Below, in pieces: positions 7,647 to 16,016 of a DNA stretch of 64,000 nucleotides. The notes under the pieces were generated by a model. The model was not told where the DNA came from, searched no databases, and saw nothing but the letters and a program-made list of their open reading frames with translations. Where the stretch lies: assembly GCF_021165955.1 (NCBI RefSeq), contig NZ_CP088952.1, forward strand, positions 434,001 through 498,000. The letters run 5' to 3'. Source of the stretch: Massilia endophytica. GTDB lineage: Bacteria; Pseudomonadota; Gammaproteobacteria; Burkholderiales; Burkholderiaceae_D. The position numbers and the translations under genes are program-made. Within the stretch, counting starts at the first letter, position 1. Every line of letters begins with the position of its first letter.

Positions 7647-10580
7647 TTAGAATTTGTAACGCAGGCCGGCCAGGAATTCGCGGCCGGTGACGTTGTTCAC
7701 CACCACGCTGTTGCGTGCGCGGCTGATGAACTGGTCGTTTTCCTCGTTGGTGAGGTTCACGCCTTCCAGGGTCAGCTCCAGCTTGTCGTTGACCTTGTAG
7801 GAAACCGACAGGTCCACGTTGAAGGTCTTGTTCTTGCCCTCGACGTCGTTGTTGTTCTGGCCCGGCACGCGGGTCAGGAAGCTGGAACGCTGGGCCGCCG
7901 AGACACGGGCGCTGAATTTGCCGTCATCGTAGTACAGCGTGGCGTTCCAGGAACGCGGCGACAGGTTCAGGAGGTCGTCCTCGATGGTGGAGCTGGCGTT
8001 CGGCGAGATCAGGTACTGGATCTTCGACTTGACCCAGGTGTAGTTCAGCAGCGTGCCGAAGTTGCGGCCCCAGGACGGCAGGAAGGTGAAGGGCTGCTGA
8101 TAATTCAGCTCGAAGCCTTTCAGTTTGCCGCCTTCGGTATTCACCGGCGCCGACACCTGGAACACCTCCTCGCCCGTGAAGTTCGCGGGGAGCAGGGACA
8201 TCGGCAGGCCCGTTTCGCGGTAAGGCACGTTGGTGCGCAGGGTCTGGATATAGCTGTCGATATTCTTCTGGAACAGGCCCAGGCCGAGGAATGCGTTCTT
8301 CTGGAAGTACCATTCCAGGCTGCCGTCGAAGGTCTTGGCGCGGAAAGGCTTGAGGAATGGATTGCCCGTGGTGATCGACAGCGTGCCCGTGGTGGCGATG
8401 GTGCCGCCCGGCGACAGGTTGGCGAGTTGCGGACGGGTCATCACCTTCGCCGCGCCGAAGCGGGCGATGAAGTCCGGCGCCAGGGTGGCCGCCAGGTTCA
8501 GGGATGGCAGGGTGTCGCTGTACTCATGGTCCACCGTGACGGCCGTGCCACCGCCCGCCGCCTGGTAGCCGGTGGCGGAGAGTTCGGTCTTCACATAGCG
8601 CACGCCCACATTGCCGCGCAGCGGAACCTGGGCCAGCTCGGTGTTGAAGTCGGCCATCAGGAAGAAGCCGTTGTCCTTCTCGGTGACGGCGCGGTTGTTG
8701 CCGCGCGCATTGCCGTTGGTGATGGAGGACAGGGTGAAGTCGCCCGGGCCGCCCGCAGGGCCGCTCTTGATGCAGTTGCAGTAGATATCGTAGGCCTTGG
8801 CGATGGCGTTCAGGTTGGGAATGACCCACGAGGTGGCGGTGCCGGAGGGCAGACTGAGGCCGCTGCCGAAGCCCGTCAGCATGGTGGTGAGGTCGCCCGA
8901 GCCGGATGGCGGCGCGAAGATCGTGTCGTTCTGGTTTACGCGGCGGAACTCGTAGGAATCGAAGCTGTACTTCTTGTGGTTCGCGCCGCCGCGGAAGGTG
9001 AGGCTGTCGCTCGCTTCCCAGGCCAGGCTGATTTCGCCCGTGTCGTTGCGGTTAGTTGCGCCCTGCGGACGGATGCGGATTTCGCTCGTCGTGGTGTTGG
9101 GCACCGTGGTCGGCTGCGCGCCGCTGGCCACCACGGGAACGCCGACGATGCCGAAGGTGTTGCCCGGATTCGCGGGATCGAAGGGATAGGTGATCGAAGG
9201 CAGGCGGTCGCTGTTGCGGAAGTCGATGGCGTAGCCGTTCACGTTCAGCGCATCCAGGGTGGTGGTGGTCTGCACCGGATTGCGGAACTTGGAGGTGGCG
9301 CGGCCGATCTTCGCGTTCAGGCGGATGGTGTCGGTGACCTCCTGTTCCCAGCTCAGGGTGGGCTGGGTGAACGTGGTGGTCAGTTCGTCGTAGCGCGACT
9401 CGGCGCGGATATCCACGCCGTTGTACTTGCCGTAGAGGAGGGCGCCGTTGGGCGCGTACTGCGCTTCCACCACGCTGGTCTGCGGCTTGCCGCCCTGGCT
9501 GGCGCTGCGGCTGAAGGAGATCGCTTCCAGGAAGTCTTCCTGGCGGGTGGCGTCCAGCTTCGCATACAGCATGTCGAAGGTGAGCAGCGAGCCTTTCATC
9601 GGACGCCACTGGGCCGAGGCGGTGAGGCCCGTGCGGTCCTGGTCGTGCGTGAGGCGGCCGTAGCGCGGCAGGCGCGGATGGAAGTTGTTCGCGTTGCTGG
9701 CGAGGTTGTAGGCATCCGTGGCGGCCTGCGATGCGGGCAGGCGCGGCACGCCCTGGGCCGCCGGGCCGCAGGTGGTGGCGGTGGAGTTGCTCGGGTTGGC
9801 GGTCACGCCCTGCGGCGCGCACCAGCCGCCGGAGGAAGGGCCGTTATCCCAGCGCACGGTGCTGAAGCCTTCTTCCAGCACATTGCGCTGCGAGAAGGCG
9901 CCGGACAGCAGCCAGCCGAACTTGCGGTCCGAGCTCGTGTCGGAAAGCAGGAAGGCCACACGCGGGTCGGTCTTCTTCGACATGTCGTTGTACTTGCCCT
10001 TGGCCGTGACGGTGGCGTTGAAGCCGCGCAGGTCGAAGGGACGCATGGTCTGCAGGTCCACGGTGGCGCCGAGGGAGCCTTCGTCCACATCGGCCGAGGA
10101 GCTCTTGCGCACGGTCAGGGTGCTGAAAAGCTCGGAGGCGAACACGTTGAAGTCGAAGCCGCGCGAGCGGTTCGCGCCGCCCGAGCTGTCGGTGCCGCCG
10201 GTGGTCGCCAGCGCTTCGATGCCGTTGATGCGCACGCGGGTGAAATCCTGGCCCAGGCCGCGCACGGTGATATTGCGGCCCTCGCCCGCGTCGCGGTCGA
10301 TCACCACGCCCGGCACGCGCTGGAGCGATTCGGCCAGGTTGGTGTCGGGGAACTTGCCCATGTCCTCGGCCTTGATCACGTCGACAATGCCATTGTCCTC
10401 GCGCTTCTTGTTCAAGGCGCTTTCCAGGGAAGCGCGCAGGCCGGTCACGACCACGGTCGCCGGCGCTTCGGGAGGCGGTGCGGTCTGGGCCTGCACAGCG
10501 GCGGCAATGGCCGTGAGGGAGGTGGCGCCGGCGATGCGCGCAAGGCGTCCGAAAGTCCGCGAATGGGGGCTGAATTTCAT
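7647..10580 (-). CDS. TonB-dependent receptor, Caulobacter/Xanthomonas type, probable oligosaccharide importer
   Basis: 977 residues. It has a signal peptide ending about AAAVQAQ, a TonB-box-like ATVVVTG segment at about residues 42-48, a plug domain (DMGKFPDTNLAESLQRVPGV, RGLGQDFTRVRINGIEA) and a long 22-strand-type barrel ending in the outer-membrane signature LRYKF with a C-terminal Phe. The plug sequence matches the large Caulobacter/Xanthomonas receptor type often linked to plant-glycan loci. Its promoter region holds three operator-like repeats shared with the GH105 operon, so it is probably the uptake receptor for the pectin-derived oligosaccharides released by those enzymes. The link is inference from shared sites and adjacency. 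Confidence 0.9.
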   Translation of the reverse strand: MKFSPHSRTFGRLARIAGATSLTAIAAAVQAQTAPPPEAPATVVVTGLRASLESALNKKREDNGIVDVIKAEDMGKFPDTNLAESLQRVPGVVIDRDAGEGRNITVRGLGQDFTRVRINGIEALATTGGTDSSGGANRSRGFDFNVFASELFSTLTVRKSSSADVDEGSLGATVDLQTMRPFDLRGFNATVTAKGKYNDMSKKTDPRVAFLLSDTSSDRKFGWLLSGAFSQRNVLEEGFSTVRWDNGPSSGGWCAPQGVTANPSNSTATTCGPAAQGVPRLPASQAATDAYNLASNANNFHPRLPRYGRLTHDQDRTGLTASAQWRPMKGSLLTFDMLYAKLDATRQEDFLEAISFSRSASQGGKPQTSVVEAQYAPNGALLYGKYNGVDIRAESRYDELTTTFTQPTLSWEQEVTDTIRLNAKIGRATSKFRNPVQTTTTLDALNVNGYAIDFRNSDRLPSITYPFDPANPGNTFGIVGVPVVASGAQPTTVPNTTTSEIRIRPQGATNRNDTGEISLAWEASDSLTFRGGANHKKYSFDSYEFRRVNQNDTIFAPPSGSGDLTTMLTGFGSGLSLPSGTATSWVIPNLNAIAKAYDIYCNCIKSGPAGGPGDFTLSSITNGNARGNNRAVTEKDNGFFLMADFNTELAQVPLRGNVGVRYVKTELSATGYQAAGGGTAVTVDHEYSDTLPSLNLAATLAPDFIARFGAAKVMTRPQLANLSPGGTIATTGTLSITTGNPFLKPFRAKTFDGSLEWYFQKNAFLGLGLFQKNIDSYIQTLRTNVPYRETGLPMSLLPANFTGEEVFQVSAPVNTEGGKLKGFELNYQQPFTFLPSWGRNFGTLLNYTWVKSKIQYLISPNASSTIEDDLLNLSPRSWNATLYYDDGKFSARVSAAQRSSFLTRVPGQNNNDVEGKNKTFNVDLSVSYKVNDKLELTLEGVNLTNEENDQFISRARNSVVVNNVTGREFLAGLRYKF

Positions 10581-10653
10581 GCTATCTCCTAATCGTTTTT
10601 ATTGACTACGTTTCGCAGCATGGGCGCACCGGGCGATTGCTGTTCCCGATAAT

Positions 10654-10738
10654 TGGTCAGGCCGCAAACCCTATTCTAGGTTAGTTTTTTGAAATTTGGT
10701 CAGTCCAGATAATATTTTTTTGAAAAGTGGTCTGGCCA
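10654..10738. promoter_or_regulatory. three GntR-type operators upstream of the TonB receptor
   Basis: Three related sites occur in 85 bp: TGGTCAGGCC (10654-10663, imperfect right half), TGGTCAGTCCA (10697-10707) and TGGTCTGGCCA (10728-10738). The TGGTC-N-GnCCA pattern is an inverted repeat of the kind bound by FadR-subfamily GntR regulators. The same motif occurs twice upstream of the GH105 gene, next to the only GntR gene in the window. Confidence 0.7.
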
Positions 10739-10775
10739 GAATGCTGGCAATGTTGTTAAAGGGATACAAACAGAA

Positions 10776-10795
10776 AGCCCCGCGAAGGCGGGGCT
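10776..10795 (-). terminator. intrinsic terminator after the DUF4861 gene
   Basis: A perfect 8 bp stem, AGCCCCGC-GAAG-GCGGGGCT, is followed on the minus strand by TTTCTGTTTG. It lies 5 bp past the DUF4861 stop and ends the GH105-DUF4861 transcript before the TonB receptor promoter. Confidence 0.85.
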
Positions 10796-10799
10796 CGGA

Positions 10800-12020
10800 T
10801 CAGGGCAGGGTTTTCAGCGTAACGCTGATGGGGTGCCGGTAGCGTTCGGCCATGGCGGTGACATAAGCCTGCCATTGCTCGCGGCTCGTGATCTCCCCCG
10901 CGCGGTCCCAGGCGCCGCCCGCATAGTAGCGGACGGGTTTGCCGGATACGGCGTCGGCCAGTATCAGGTGGTTCATCGCATCCTCCGCATAGCCTTTCGC
11001 GCCGGGCAGCACCACGGCCACGCCGAACTGGCCCTTGCTCTTCTGCTGCACCCATTGCAGGAGCAGGCCGCGCGCCGGGTCGCGGTCCATGGCGATGGCG
11101 GGGTCCTGGAATTTGTCGGTGGGCGCCTTGTTCAGGCCTGCGGCCATGATGAGCGAAGGCTTGCCGGAGAAGGTGAGGGTGCTGTCGATCTGGTCCAGGT
11201 AGTGGCCCGCGTCCACGGTGAAGCGCTTTACTTCGCCGACCTGCGTTCCCGCCGCATCGAAGCTGTTGTAGCGCAGCTCGAAGATGGCGCGCACGGGACC
11301 GTTGGCCAGCAGCTTCCAGCTTGCGTAGTTCACGCTCGTGTACAGGGCGCTGCCGTCCCACACGCCCGTGCCGCCGGCGCCGCGCGACTTGCCCACGTTG
11401 TACATGTCCATGCCCTCGCCCTCGTCGTGGTGGTAGTGGTCATGGCCTTTGTTGTACCAGCGGTCGACGATGGGGTAGGACACGCGCTTGAACCACAGAT
11501 CCAGGCCGCTCGTCACCAGCACCTCCTTGCCGCTGCCCGGTTCCGCAGGCGCGGCGAGCGCGGGGCCGTAGGTGCGGTGGCCCAGCTTGTCGTTCTCCCA
11601 GGCGAAATCGTCCAGGCGCTCCTGCACGTAGCGGGCGTAGGCCTTCACCGGGAACACCGGCGACAGCGCCTCGATTTTCTCCACCGTGAAGGTGGCCTGC
11701 TTTTCGCCGGGCGCGAAATTATGCTGGAAAATCAGCTCGCCATAGGCGATGCCCTCATTCTTCGGGTCCTTCGCCAGGGGCGCAACATTGGTGACCTGGT
11801 GCGGCAGCACGCGGCCCTGCGCATCCTTCACGGCGATATGCTGGATCAGCGCGCCGGGCAGGGCGCGGTTCACTTCCGCCCAGGGCACGGTAATGGTTTC
11901 GGAAGGGCGTGCGGCGTTCAGGTCGTGGCTCACCGTGACCAAGAGCGCGGCGGCCAGCGCATCCGGCGCGACCATGGCGAGGGCGGGAAGCAGGGCTGCA
12001 AGGGCAAGACGTGCACTCAT
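10800..12020 (-). CDS. DUF4861 family protein of a pectin/rhamnogalacturonan locus
   Basis: 406 residues with a signal peptide (cleavage near DALAAAL). The body matches what I know of DUF4861: a beta-rich N-terminal half that includes VKDAQGRVLPHQ, the conserved stretch RTYGPALAAP, a His-rich NKGHDHYHHDEGEGMDMYNVGKS region and DAGHYLDQIDSTLTF. Members are periplasmic proteins of unproven activity that occur in rhamnogalacturonan and alginate-type loci; a lyase- or hydrolase-like role has been suggested by context only. It starts 10 bp after the GH105 stop, so the two are co-transcribed. The cluster of histidines suggests metal or acidic-sugar binding, which is inference. Confidence 0.85.
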   Translation of the reverse strand: MSARLALAALLPALAMVAPDALAAALLVTVSHDLNAARPSETITVPWAEVNRALPGALIQHIAVKDAQGRVLPHQVTNVAPLAKDPKNEGIAYGELIFQHNFAPGEKQATFTVEKIEALSPVFPVKAYARYVQERLDDFAWENDKLGHRTYGPALAAPAEPGSGKEVLVTSGLDLWFKRVSYPIVDRWYNKGHDHYHHDEGEGMDMYNVGKSRGAGGTGVWDGSALYTSVNYASWKLLANGPVRAIFELRYNSFDAAGTQVGEVKRFTVDAGHYLDQIDSTLTFSGKPSLIMAAGLNKAPTDKFQDPAIAMDRDPARGLLLQWVQQKSKGQFGVAVVLPGAKGYAEDAMNHLILADAVSGKPVRYYAGGAWDRAGEITSREQWQAYVTAMAERYRHPISVTLKTLP

Positions 12021-12030
12021 GATCGGAGCC

Positions 12031-13416
12031 TCAGTGATGTTCGCGGTAATCGGTCTTGCCGCCGTCGCGCGGCATGTAGTGGTAAGTGCGCACGCGGTAT
12101 TCGATGCCGATGTTCCTGTTGTTGATGAGGCGGATGATCTCCGCTCCAGCCATCAGCATCGGTCCGTAGCCGTGCAGCGCATGCACGCTGGTGGGACGGT
12201 TGTAGTAGTAGACCTGGTCGCCCGCCAGCGTGGTTCCGACGCAGGTGCCTTCGACCTGGCCTTTCGCATTGATTTTCGTGGACAGGCCCGCCCATCCCGC
12301 CTGGGCCACCGAGCCGTAGGTGGTGGGCGGCACCCAGCCTTCGTTGACGGCGTGGGCGATCACGTACACGAACATGGCGCTCGCGGAGGTTTCCAGGTAG
12401 GAGTCGCTACGGTCGATCATCTGGTGCCACAGGCCGCTGCCCGACTGCCGCTCGGCGATGCCTTTCAGCGCGGCGCGCAGCTGCGCCAGCACTTTCGGGT
12501 AGCCGGGATGGTCCTTCGGCAGCACATCCAGCAGGTCGGACATGGCGAGCACCGCCCAGCCGTTCGCGCGCGCCCAGTAGAAGCGCGGCGCGTCGGGGAT
12601 GTTGGCGTGCCAGCCGTGGGTGTAGATGCCTTCCTGCGCGTTGAACAGGTACTTCGACATGTTCAGCACATTGTTCACCGCGTCGTCGTAGTGGCCCATT
12701 TCGGCCAGGGCGGGAATGCTCATGTACATATCGTCGCCCCACAGCGATACGGCCTGCGGACGCTTGCGCGCCATCGTGCCGTCCGGCAGGCGGAACTGCT
12801 TGTTGGCGACCCAGTCGCTGCAGGTGGCGATCATGTTCGCGAGGTCGGGACCGATCTTCGCGTTCCGCGCGCGCATGAGGGCTGCGCACATCGAGCCTGC
12901 GTCGTCCAGGGCGCGCGGGTCGAGGAAGCGGGAGAAGCTGTTGGCGCGTTCAAGGTGGAACTGCGCTTCCTGAGCCTTGAAGTAGGGGAGGGTATCGGCG
13001 AAGAACTGCAGGTGGCGCCGCGTCATCGCGGTGAAGCGCTGATCGCCGGTGATGGCGGCCGCCTTCATCAGGCCCGAATGCACCACGCCCATTTCGTAGA
13101 CCATGATGCCGAAGTCGCCCTTGGCCGGTTCGAAGATGGCGTCCGCCACGGGCTTCTTCAGGTCTGCTATCGGCTGGCCCGTCTTCCTGCTGACGACGCG
13201 GGTCGGCGTGACCTCGTCCATGTAGTTGCGGATGCGGAGCAGCTGCTCCGTGATCTCGCTGGCCACCGGCATCTTGTAGGGCACGGGATAGCTGCCTTCG
13301 CCGGGATCGTCCTTCGATTTGTTATCGGGATTGCGGTAAGGGCCATCCGCCTGTGCAGCGCCCAGCAGCAGGCAGAACAGCCCCGCCCCGGCCAGCGCCC
13401 TGGTCAGTGTGCTCAC
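12031..13416 (-). CDS. GH105 unsaturated rhamnogalacturonyl hydrolase-like protein
   Basis: 461 residues from a GTG start at 13416 with a GGAG site 6 bp upstream; the neighbouring ATG runs straight into a stop. A signal peptide (cleavage near AAQADG) is followed by an (alpha/alpha)6-barrel with the family signatures LWGDDMYMSIPALAEMG, YTHGWH and FYWARANGWAVLAMSDLL, plus HQMIDRSDSYLETSASAMF. Enzymes of GH88/GH105 remove the unsaturated uronic acid left at the non-reducing end by pectate or rhamnogalacturonan lyases. Export means it acts in the periplasm, after uptake through the TonB receptor next door. Two operator-like repeats lie just upstream. Confidence 0.9.
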   Translation of the reverse strand: MSTLTRALAGAGLFCLLLGAAQADGPYRNPDNKSKDDPGEGSYPVPYKMPVASEITEQLLRIRNYMDEVTPTRVVSRKTGQPIADLKKPVADAIFEPAKGDFGIMVYEMGVVHSGLMKAAAITGDQRFTAMTRRHLQFFADTLPYFKAQEAQFHLERANSFSRFLDPRALDDAGSMCAALMRARNAKIGPDLANMIATCSDWVANKQFRLPDGTMARKRPQAVSLWGDDMYMSIPALAEMGHYDDAVNNVLNMSKYLFNAQEGIYTHGWHANIPDAPRFYWARANGWAVLAMSDLLDVLPKDHPGYPKVLAQLRAALKGIAERQSGSGLWHQMIDRSDSYLETSASAMFVYVIAHAVNEGWVPPTTYGSVAQAGWAGLSTKINAKGQVEGTCVGTTLAGDQVYYYNRPTSVHALHGYGPMLMAGAEIIRLINNRNIGIEYRVRTYHYMPRDGGKTDYREHH

Positions 13417-13443
13417 ATGGTCTCCGTTATGAATATGCGAATT

Positions 13444-13473
13444 TGGTCAGGCCATTCTAAATTGGTCTGGCCA
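13444..13473. promoter_or_regulatory. two GntR-type operators upstream of the GH105-DUF4861 operon
   Basis: TGGTCAGGCCA (13444-13454) and TGGTCTGGCCA (13463-13473, within AATTGGTCTGGCCAAATT) are spaced 19 bp centre to centre, about two helical turns, on the same side of the DNA. They lie between the GH105 start and the end of the GntR gene and match the three sites before the TonB receptor. Confidence 0.75.
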
Positions 13474-13511
13474 AATTCGCAAGGCGGACTAACCGCTTGC
13501 GCGCGAAAGGA

Positions 13512-14210
13512 TCAGCCGCGCGAGAAGACGCGGGTCACGCGTTCGAGGTGGGCGCGCATGGCCTGGCGGGCCGCTGCGGGATTATGGGAAGCGATGGCTT
13601 CAAGGATGTTGCGGTGGTCGAGCAGGGTCTGCTTGCGCAGTTCTTCCGTCTGGAAGTGCTCCTTGAGCTTGTGCCACAGGCTGCCGCGCTGGTCCCACAG
13701 GCATTCGATCACGCCCACCAGGGCCGCGTTGGCCGTGGCGCGGGCAATGGCAAGGTGGAAGTTGCGGTCGGCCTGCTCGTTGCTGGCGCGGTCTTCATGG
13801 TGCTTTTCCATTTCCAGCACGGCGCGCAGGATGGCATCGACCGCGGAATCGGTGGCCACCTTGGCGGCGATGGCCGCCACTTCGCATTCGATCAGCTTGC
13901 GCGCGGCCAGCACCTCGAAAGGACCGGGACCGGATTCCGGCATGTTCGATTCCGGCGTGGCCTGCTCGCTCACGTACACGCCGGAACCGCCGCGCACTTC
14001 GACGATGCCGCCCAGCTCCAGCGCAATGAGGGCCTCGCGCAGGGAAGCGCGGCTCACGTTCAGGGTCGCCGCCAGCTCGCGTTCGGCGGGTAGGCGGGTG
14101 CCCGCCTTCATGTTCTCCTCGCGGATCAGCTTCTGGATCCGGTCGGCCACCACCCGGTACAGCCGCGGTTCGGCGGTTTGTGCGTCTTGCGGCCCGGCGG
14201 TTTTTTTCAT
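13512..14210 (-). CDS. GntR/FadR-type regulator, likely controller of the pectin locus
   Basis: 232 residues. The N-terminal winged helix-turn-helix is typical of GntR proteins (RVVADRIQKLIREE, GTRLPAERELAATLNVSRAS, LREALIALELGGIVEVRGGSGVYV). The C-terminal half is an all-helical FCD domain (ARKLIECEVAAIAA, DRNFHLAIARATANAAL, DHRNILEAIASHNPAAARQAMRAHL) with the Asp/His residues that bind metal and a small acid in this family. FadR-subfamily members usually respond to sugar acids, for example uronates. It reads toward the GH105 operon, 95 bp away, and five TGGTC-N-GnCCA repeats lie in the two promoter regions of the locus. It most likely represses them until a pectin-derived uronate arrives. 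Confidence 0.88.
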   Translation of the reverse strand: MKKTAGPQDAQTAEPRLYRVVADRIQKLIREENMKAGTRLPAERELAATLNVSRASLREALIALELGGIVEVRGGSGVYVSEQATPESNMPESGPGPFEVLAARKLIECEVAAIAAKVATDSAVDAILRAVLEMEKHHEDRASNEQADRNFHLAIARATANAALVGVIECLWDQRGSLWHKLKEHFQTEELRKQTLLDHRNILEAIASHNPAAARQAMRAHLERVTRVFSRG

Positions 14211-14342
14211 TGAAGGCTGGCTCGAAAAATGTTGAGGAAAAAGCAGTTCCGGGGATTCTAGTGCGGCCCATGCCTTCTTGCAAGGCGCTTCAGCGTGCTA
14301 AAATCAAGGGCTTAACCAAGTGCGCCACGGAGGGCGCGTCAC

Positions 14343-14843
14343 ATGACAAAGACCAATCAACCGGTAGTGGGCGTGGTCATGGGTTCGGATTCCGACTGGC
14401 CCACGATGCAGGCTGCAGCTGCCATTCTCAAGGAATTCGGCGTCGCCTATGAAGCGCGCGTCGTGTCGGCCCACCGCACCCCCGACCTCATGTTCGAATA
14501 CGCCGAGCGGGCGGCCGAGCGCGGCCTGCAGGCCATTATCGCTGGCGCTGGCGGCGCCGCCCACCTGCCCGGCATGCTGGCGGCGAAGACCACGGTGCCA
14601 GTGCTGGGCGTTCCCGTCCAGTCGCGCGCCCTGTCCGGCAAGGACTCGCTGCTTTCCATCGTGCAGATGCCGAAAGGGATTCCCGTTGCCACCTTCGCCA
14701 TCGGCGAGGCGGGCGCCGCGAATGCCGCGCTGTTCGCCGTGGCCATGCTGGCCACCCACGACAGCGAGCTGGCCGCCAAGCTGGCCGCCTTCCGCCAGGC
14801 GCAGACCGACAAGGTCCTGGCGATGAACCTGCCCCAAGCCTGA
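14343..14843 (+). CDS. purE: N5-carboxyaminoimidazole ribonucleotide mutase
   Basis: 166 residues with the class I PurE signatures VVMGSDSDWPTM, VVSAHRTPD, IIAGAGGAAHLPGMLAAKT and VPVLGVPVQS. It moves the carboxyl group of N5-CAIR to carbon 4 of the imidazole in purine synthesis, using the conserved Ser, Asp and His of these motifs. It is divergent from the GntR gene, and purK starts 9 bp downstream, so the pair forms the usual operon. A weak promoter-like TTGCAA/TAAAAT pair (14278-14304, spacer 15) lies upstream. Confidence 0.97.
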   Translation: MTKTNQPVVGVVMGSDSDWPTMQAAAAILKEFGVAYEARVVSAHRTPDLMFEYAERAAERGLQAIIAGAGGAAHLPGMLAAKTTVPVLGVPVQSRALSGKDSLLSIVQMPKGIPVATFAIGEAGAANAALFAVAMLATHDSELAAKLAAFRQAQTDKVLAMNLPQA

Positions 14844-14852
14844 GATTCATCC

Positions 14853-16004
14853 ATGAGCAAACACACCACCCAGCGTCCTGCCATTCTCGGGATGCTCGGC
14901 GGCGGCCAGCTTGGCCGCTACTTTGTCACCGCGGCCCATGAACTGGGCTACCAGGTCTGGGTGCTCGATCCCGATCCCCACAGCATCGCTGGCCAGATCG
15001 CCGAGCGCCACCTGCACGCGGCCTATGACGACCGCGCGGCCCTGGACGAAATGGCGCGCGAGTGCGCCGCCATCACCACCGAATTCGAGAACGTGCCCGC
15101 CGAAACGCTGGACTACCTGGCGAAGTTCAAGCCGGTGCGTCCTGCCGCCGCCGCCGTTTCCGTCTGCCAGAACCGCCTGTCTGAAAAGGGCTTCCTGCGC
15201 GATAACGGCCTGCCGCACGGCCCCTACGCCGCCGTGCACACGGAAGCGGACATCGCCGTCGCTGGCGCTGATCTCTTCCCCGGCATCCTGAAGGTGGTGC
15301 GCTTCGGCTACGATGGCAAAGGCCAGGCCGTGGTCGAGGACCGCGAGGCGGCCGTTGCCGCCTTCCGCAACTTCAAGGGCGAGACCTGCATCCTCGAAAA
15401 GAAGCTCACGCTGGACTATGAAGTTTCCGTGGTGCTGGCGCGCGACGAAGAGGGGTGCACCCGCTGCTTCCCCGTTTCCGAGAACATCCACACGAAGGGC
15501 ATCCTGGACATCTCCATCTCGCCCGCGCGCGCACCGCAGTGCACCCGCGACAGCGCCATGGAATACGCCGAGCGCATCGCCGAGAAGCTCGGCTACATCG
15601 GCACGCTGGGCGTGGAGTTCTTCGTTTCGAACGGCCAGCTGGTGGTCAACGAGATGGCGCCGCGCCCGCACAACAGCGGCCACTACACGCTGGACGCCTG
15701 CGTCACCAGCCAGTTCGAACAGCAGGCGCGCGCCGTGTGCGGCCTGCCGCTGGCCGAGCCGCGCGCCCATTCGGCTTCGGTGATGGTCAACATCCTCGGC
15801 GACATCTGGTTCGACGGCGACAGCTATCGCGAGCCGGACTGGAACATCCTGCTCCAGCATCCGAACCTCAAGCTCCACCTCTACGGCAAACACGAAGCCC
15901 GCAAAGGCCGCAAGATGGGCCACTTCACCGTGATCGGCGACGATCCGGCAAAAGTGCTCGAAACGGCCATGGCGGCACGCGCTGCAATCGGAATTACCGG
16001 CTGA
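14853..16004 (+). CDS. purK: 5-(carboxyamino)imidazole ribonucleotide synthase
   Basis: 383 residues of ATP-grasp fold: the N-terminal ILGMLGGGQLGRYFVTAAHELG nucleotide loop, the central ILKVVRFGYDGKGQ glycine-rich loop and the C-terminal VNEMAPRPHNSGHYTLDACVTSQFEQ metal-binding region are all intact. It makes N5-CAIR from AIR, ATP and bicarbonate, the substrate of PurE just upstream. Length is normal for the family. In many related genomes purEK is followed by a Sua5-type gene; here a glycosidase follows after 12 bp. Confidence 0.97.
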   Translation: MSKHTTQRPAILGMLGGGQLGRYFVTAAHELGYQVWVLDPDPHSIAGQIAERHLHAAYDDRAALDEMARECAAITTEFENVPAETLDYLAKFKPVRPAAAAVSVCQNRLSEKGFLRDNGLPHGPYAAVHTEADIAVAGADLFPGILKVVRFGYDGKGQAVVEDREAAVAAFRNFKGETCILEKKLTLDYEVSVVLARDEEGCTRCFPVSENIHTKGILDISISPARAPQCTRDSAMEYAERIAEKLGYIGTLGVEFFVSNGQLVVNEMAPRPHNSGHYTLDACVTSQFEQQARAVCGLPLAEPRAHSASVMVNILGDIWFDGDSYREPDWNILLQHPNLKLHLYGKHEARKGRKMGHFTVIGDDPAKVLETAMAARAAIGITG

Positions 16005-16016
16005 AGGAAAAGAAGA

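Noticed and set aside
7476..10592. Open plus-strand frame of 1038 codons opposite the TonB receptor
   Set aside because: Mirror-frame artefact; the minus-strand receptor is intact with signal peptide, plug and barrel end.
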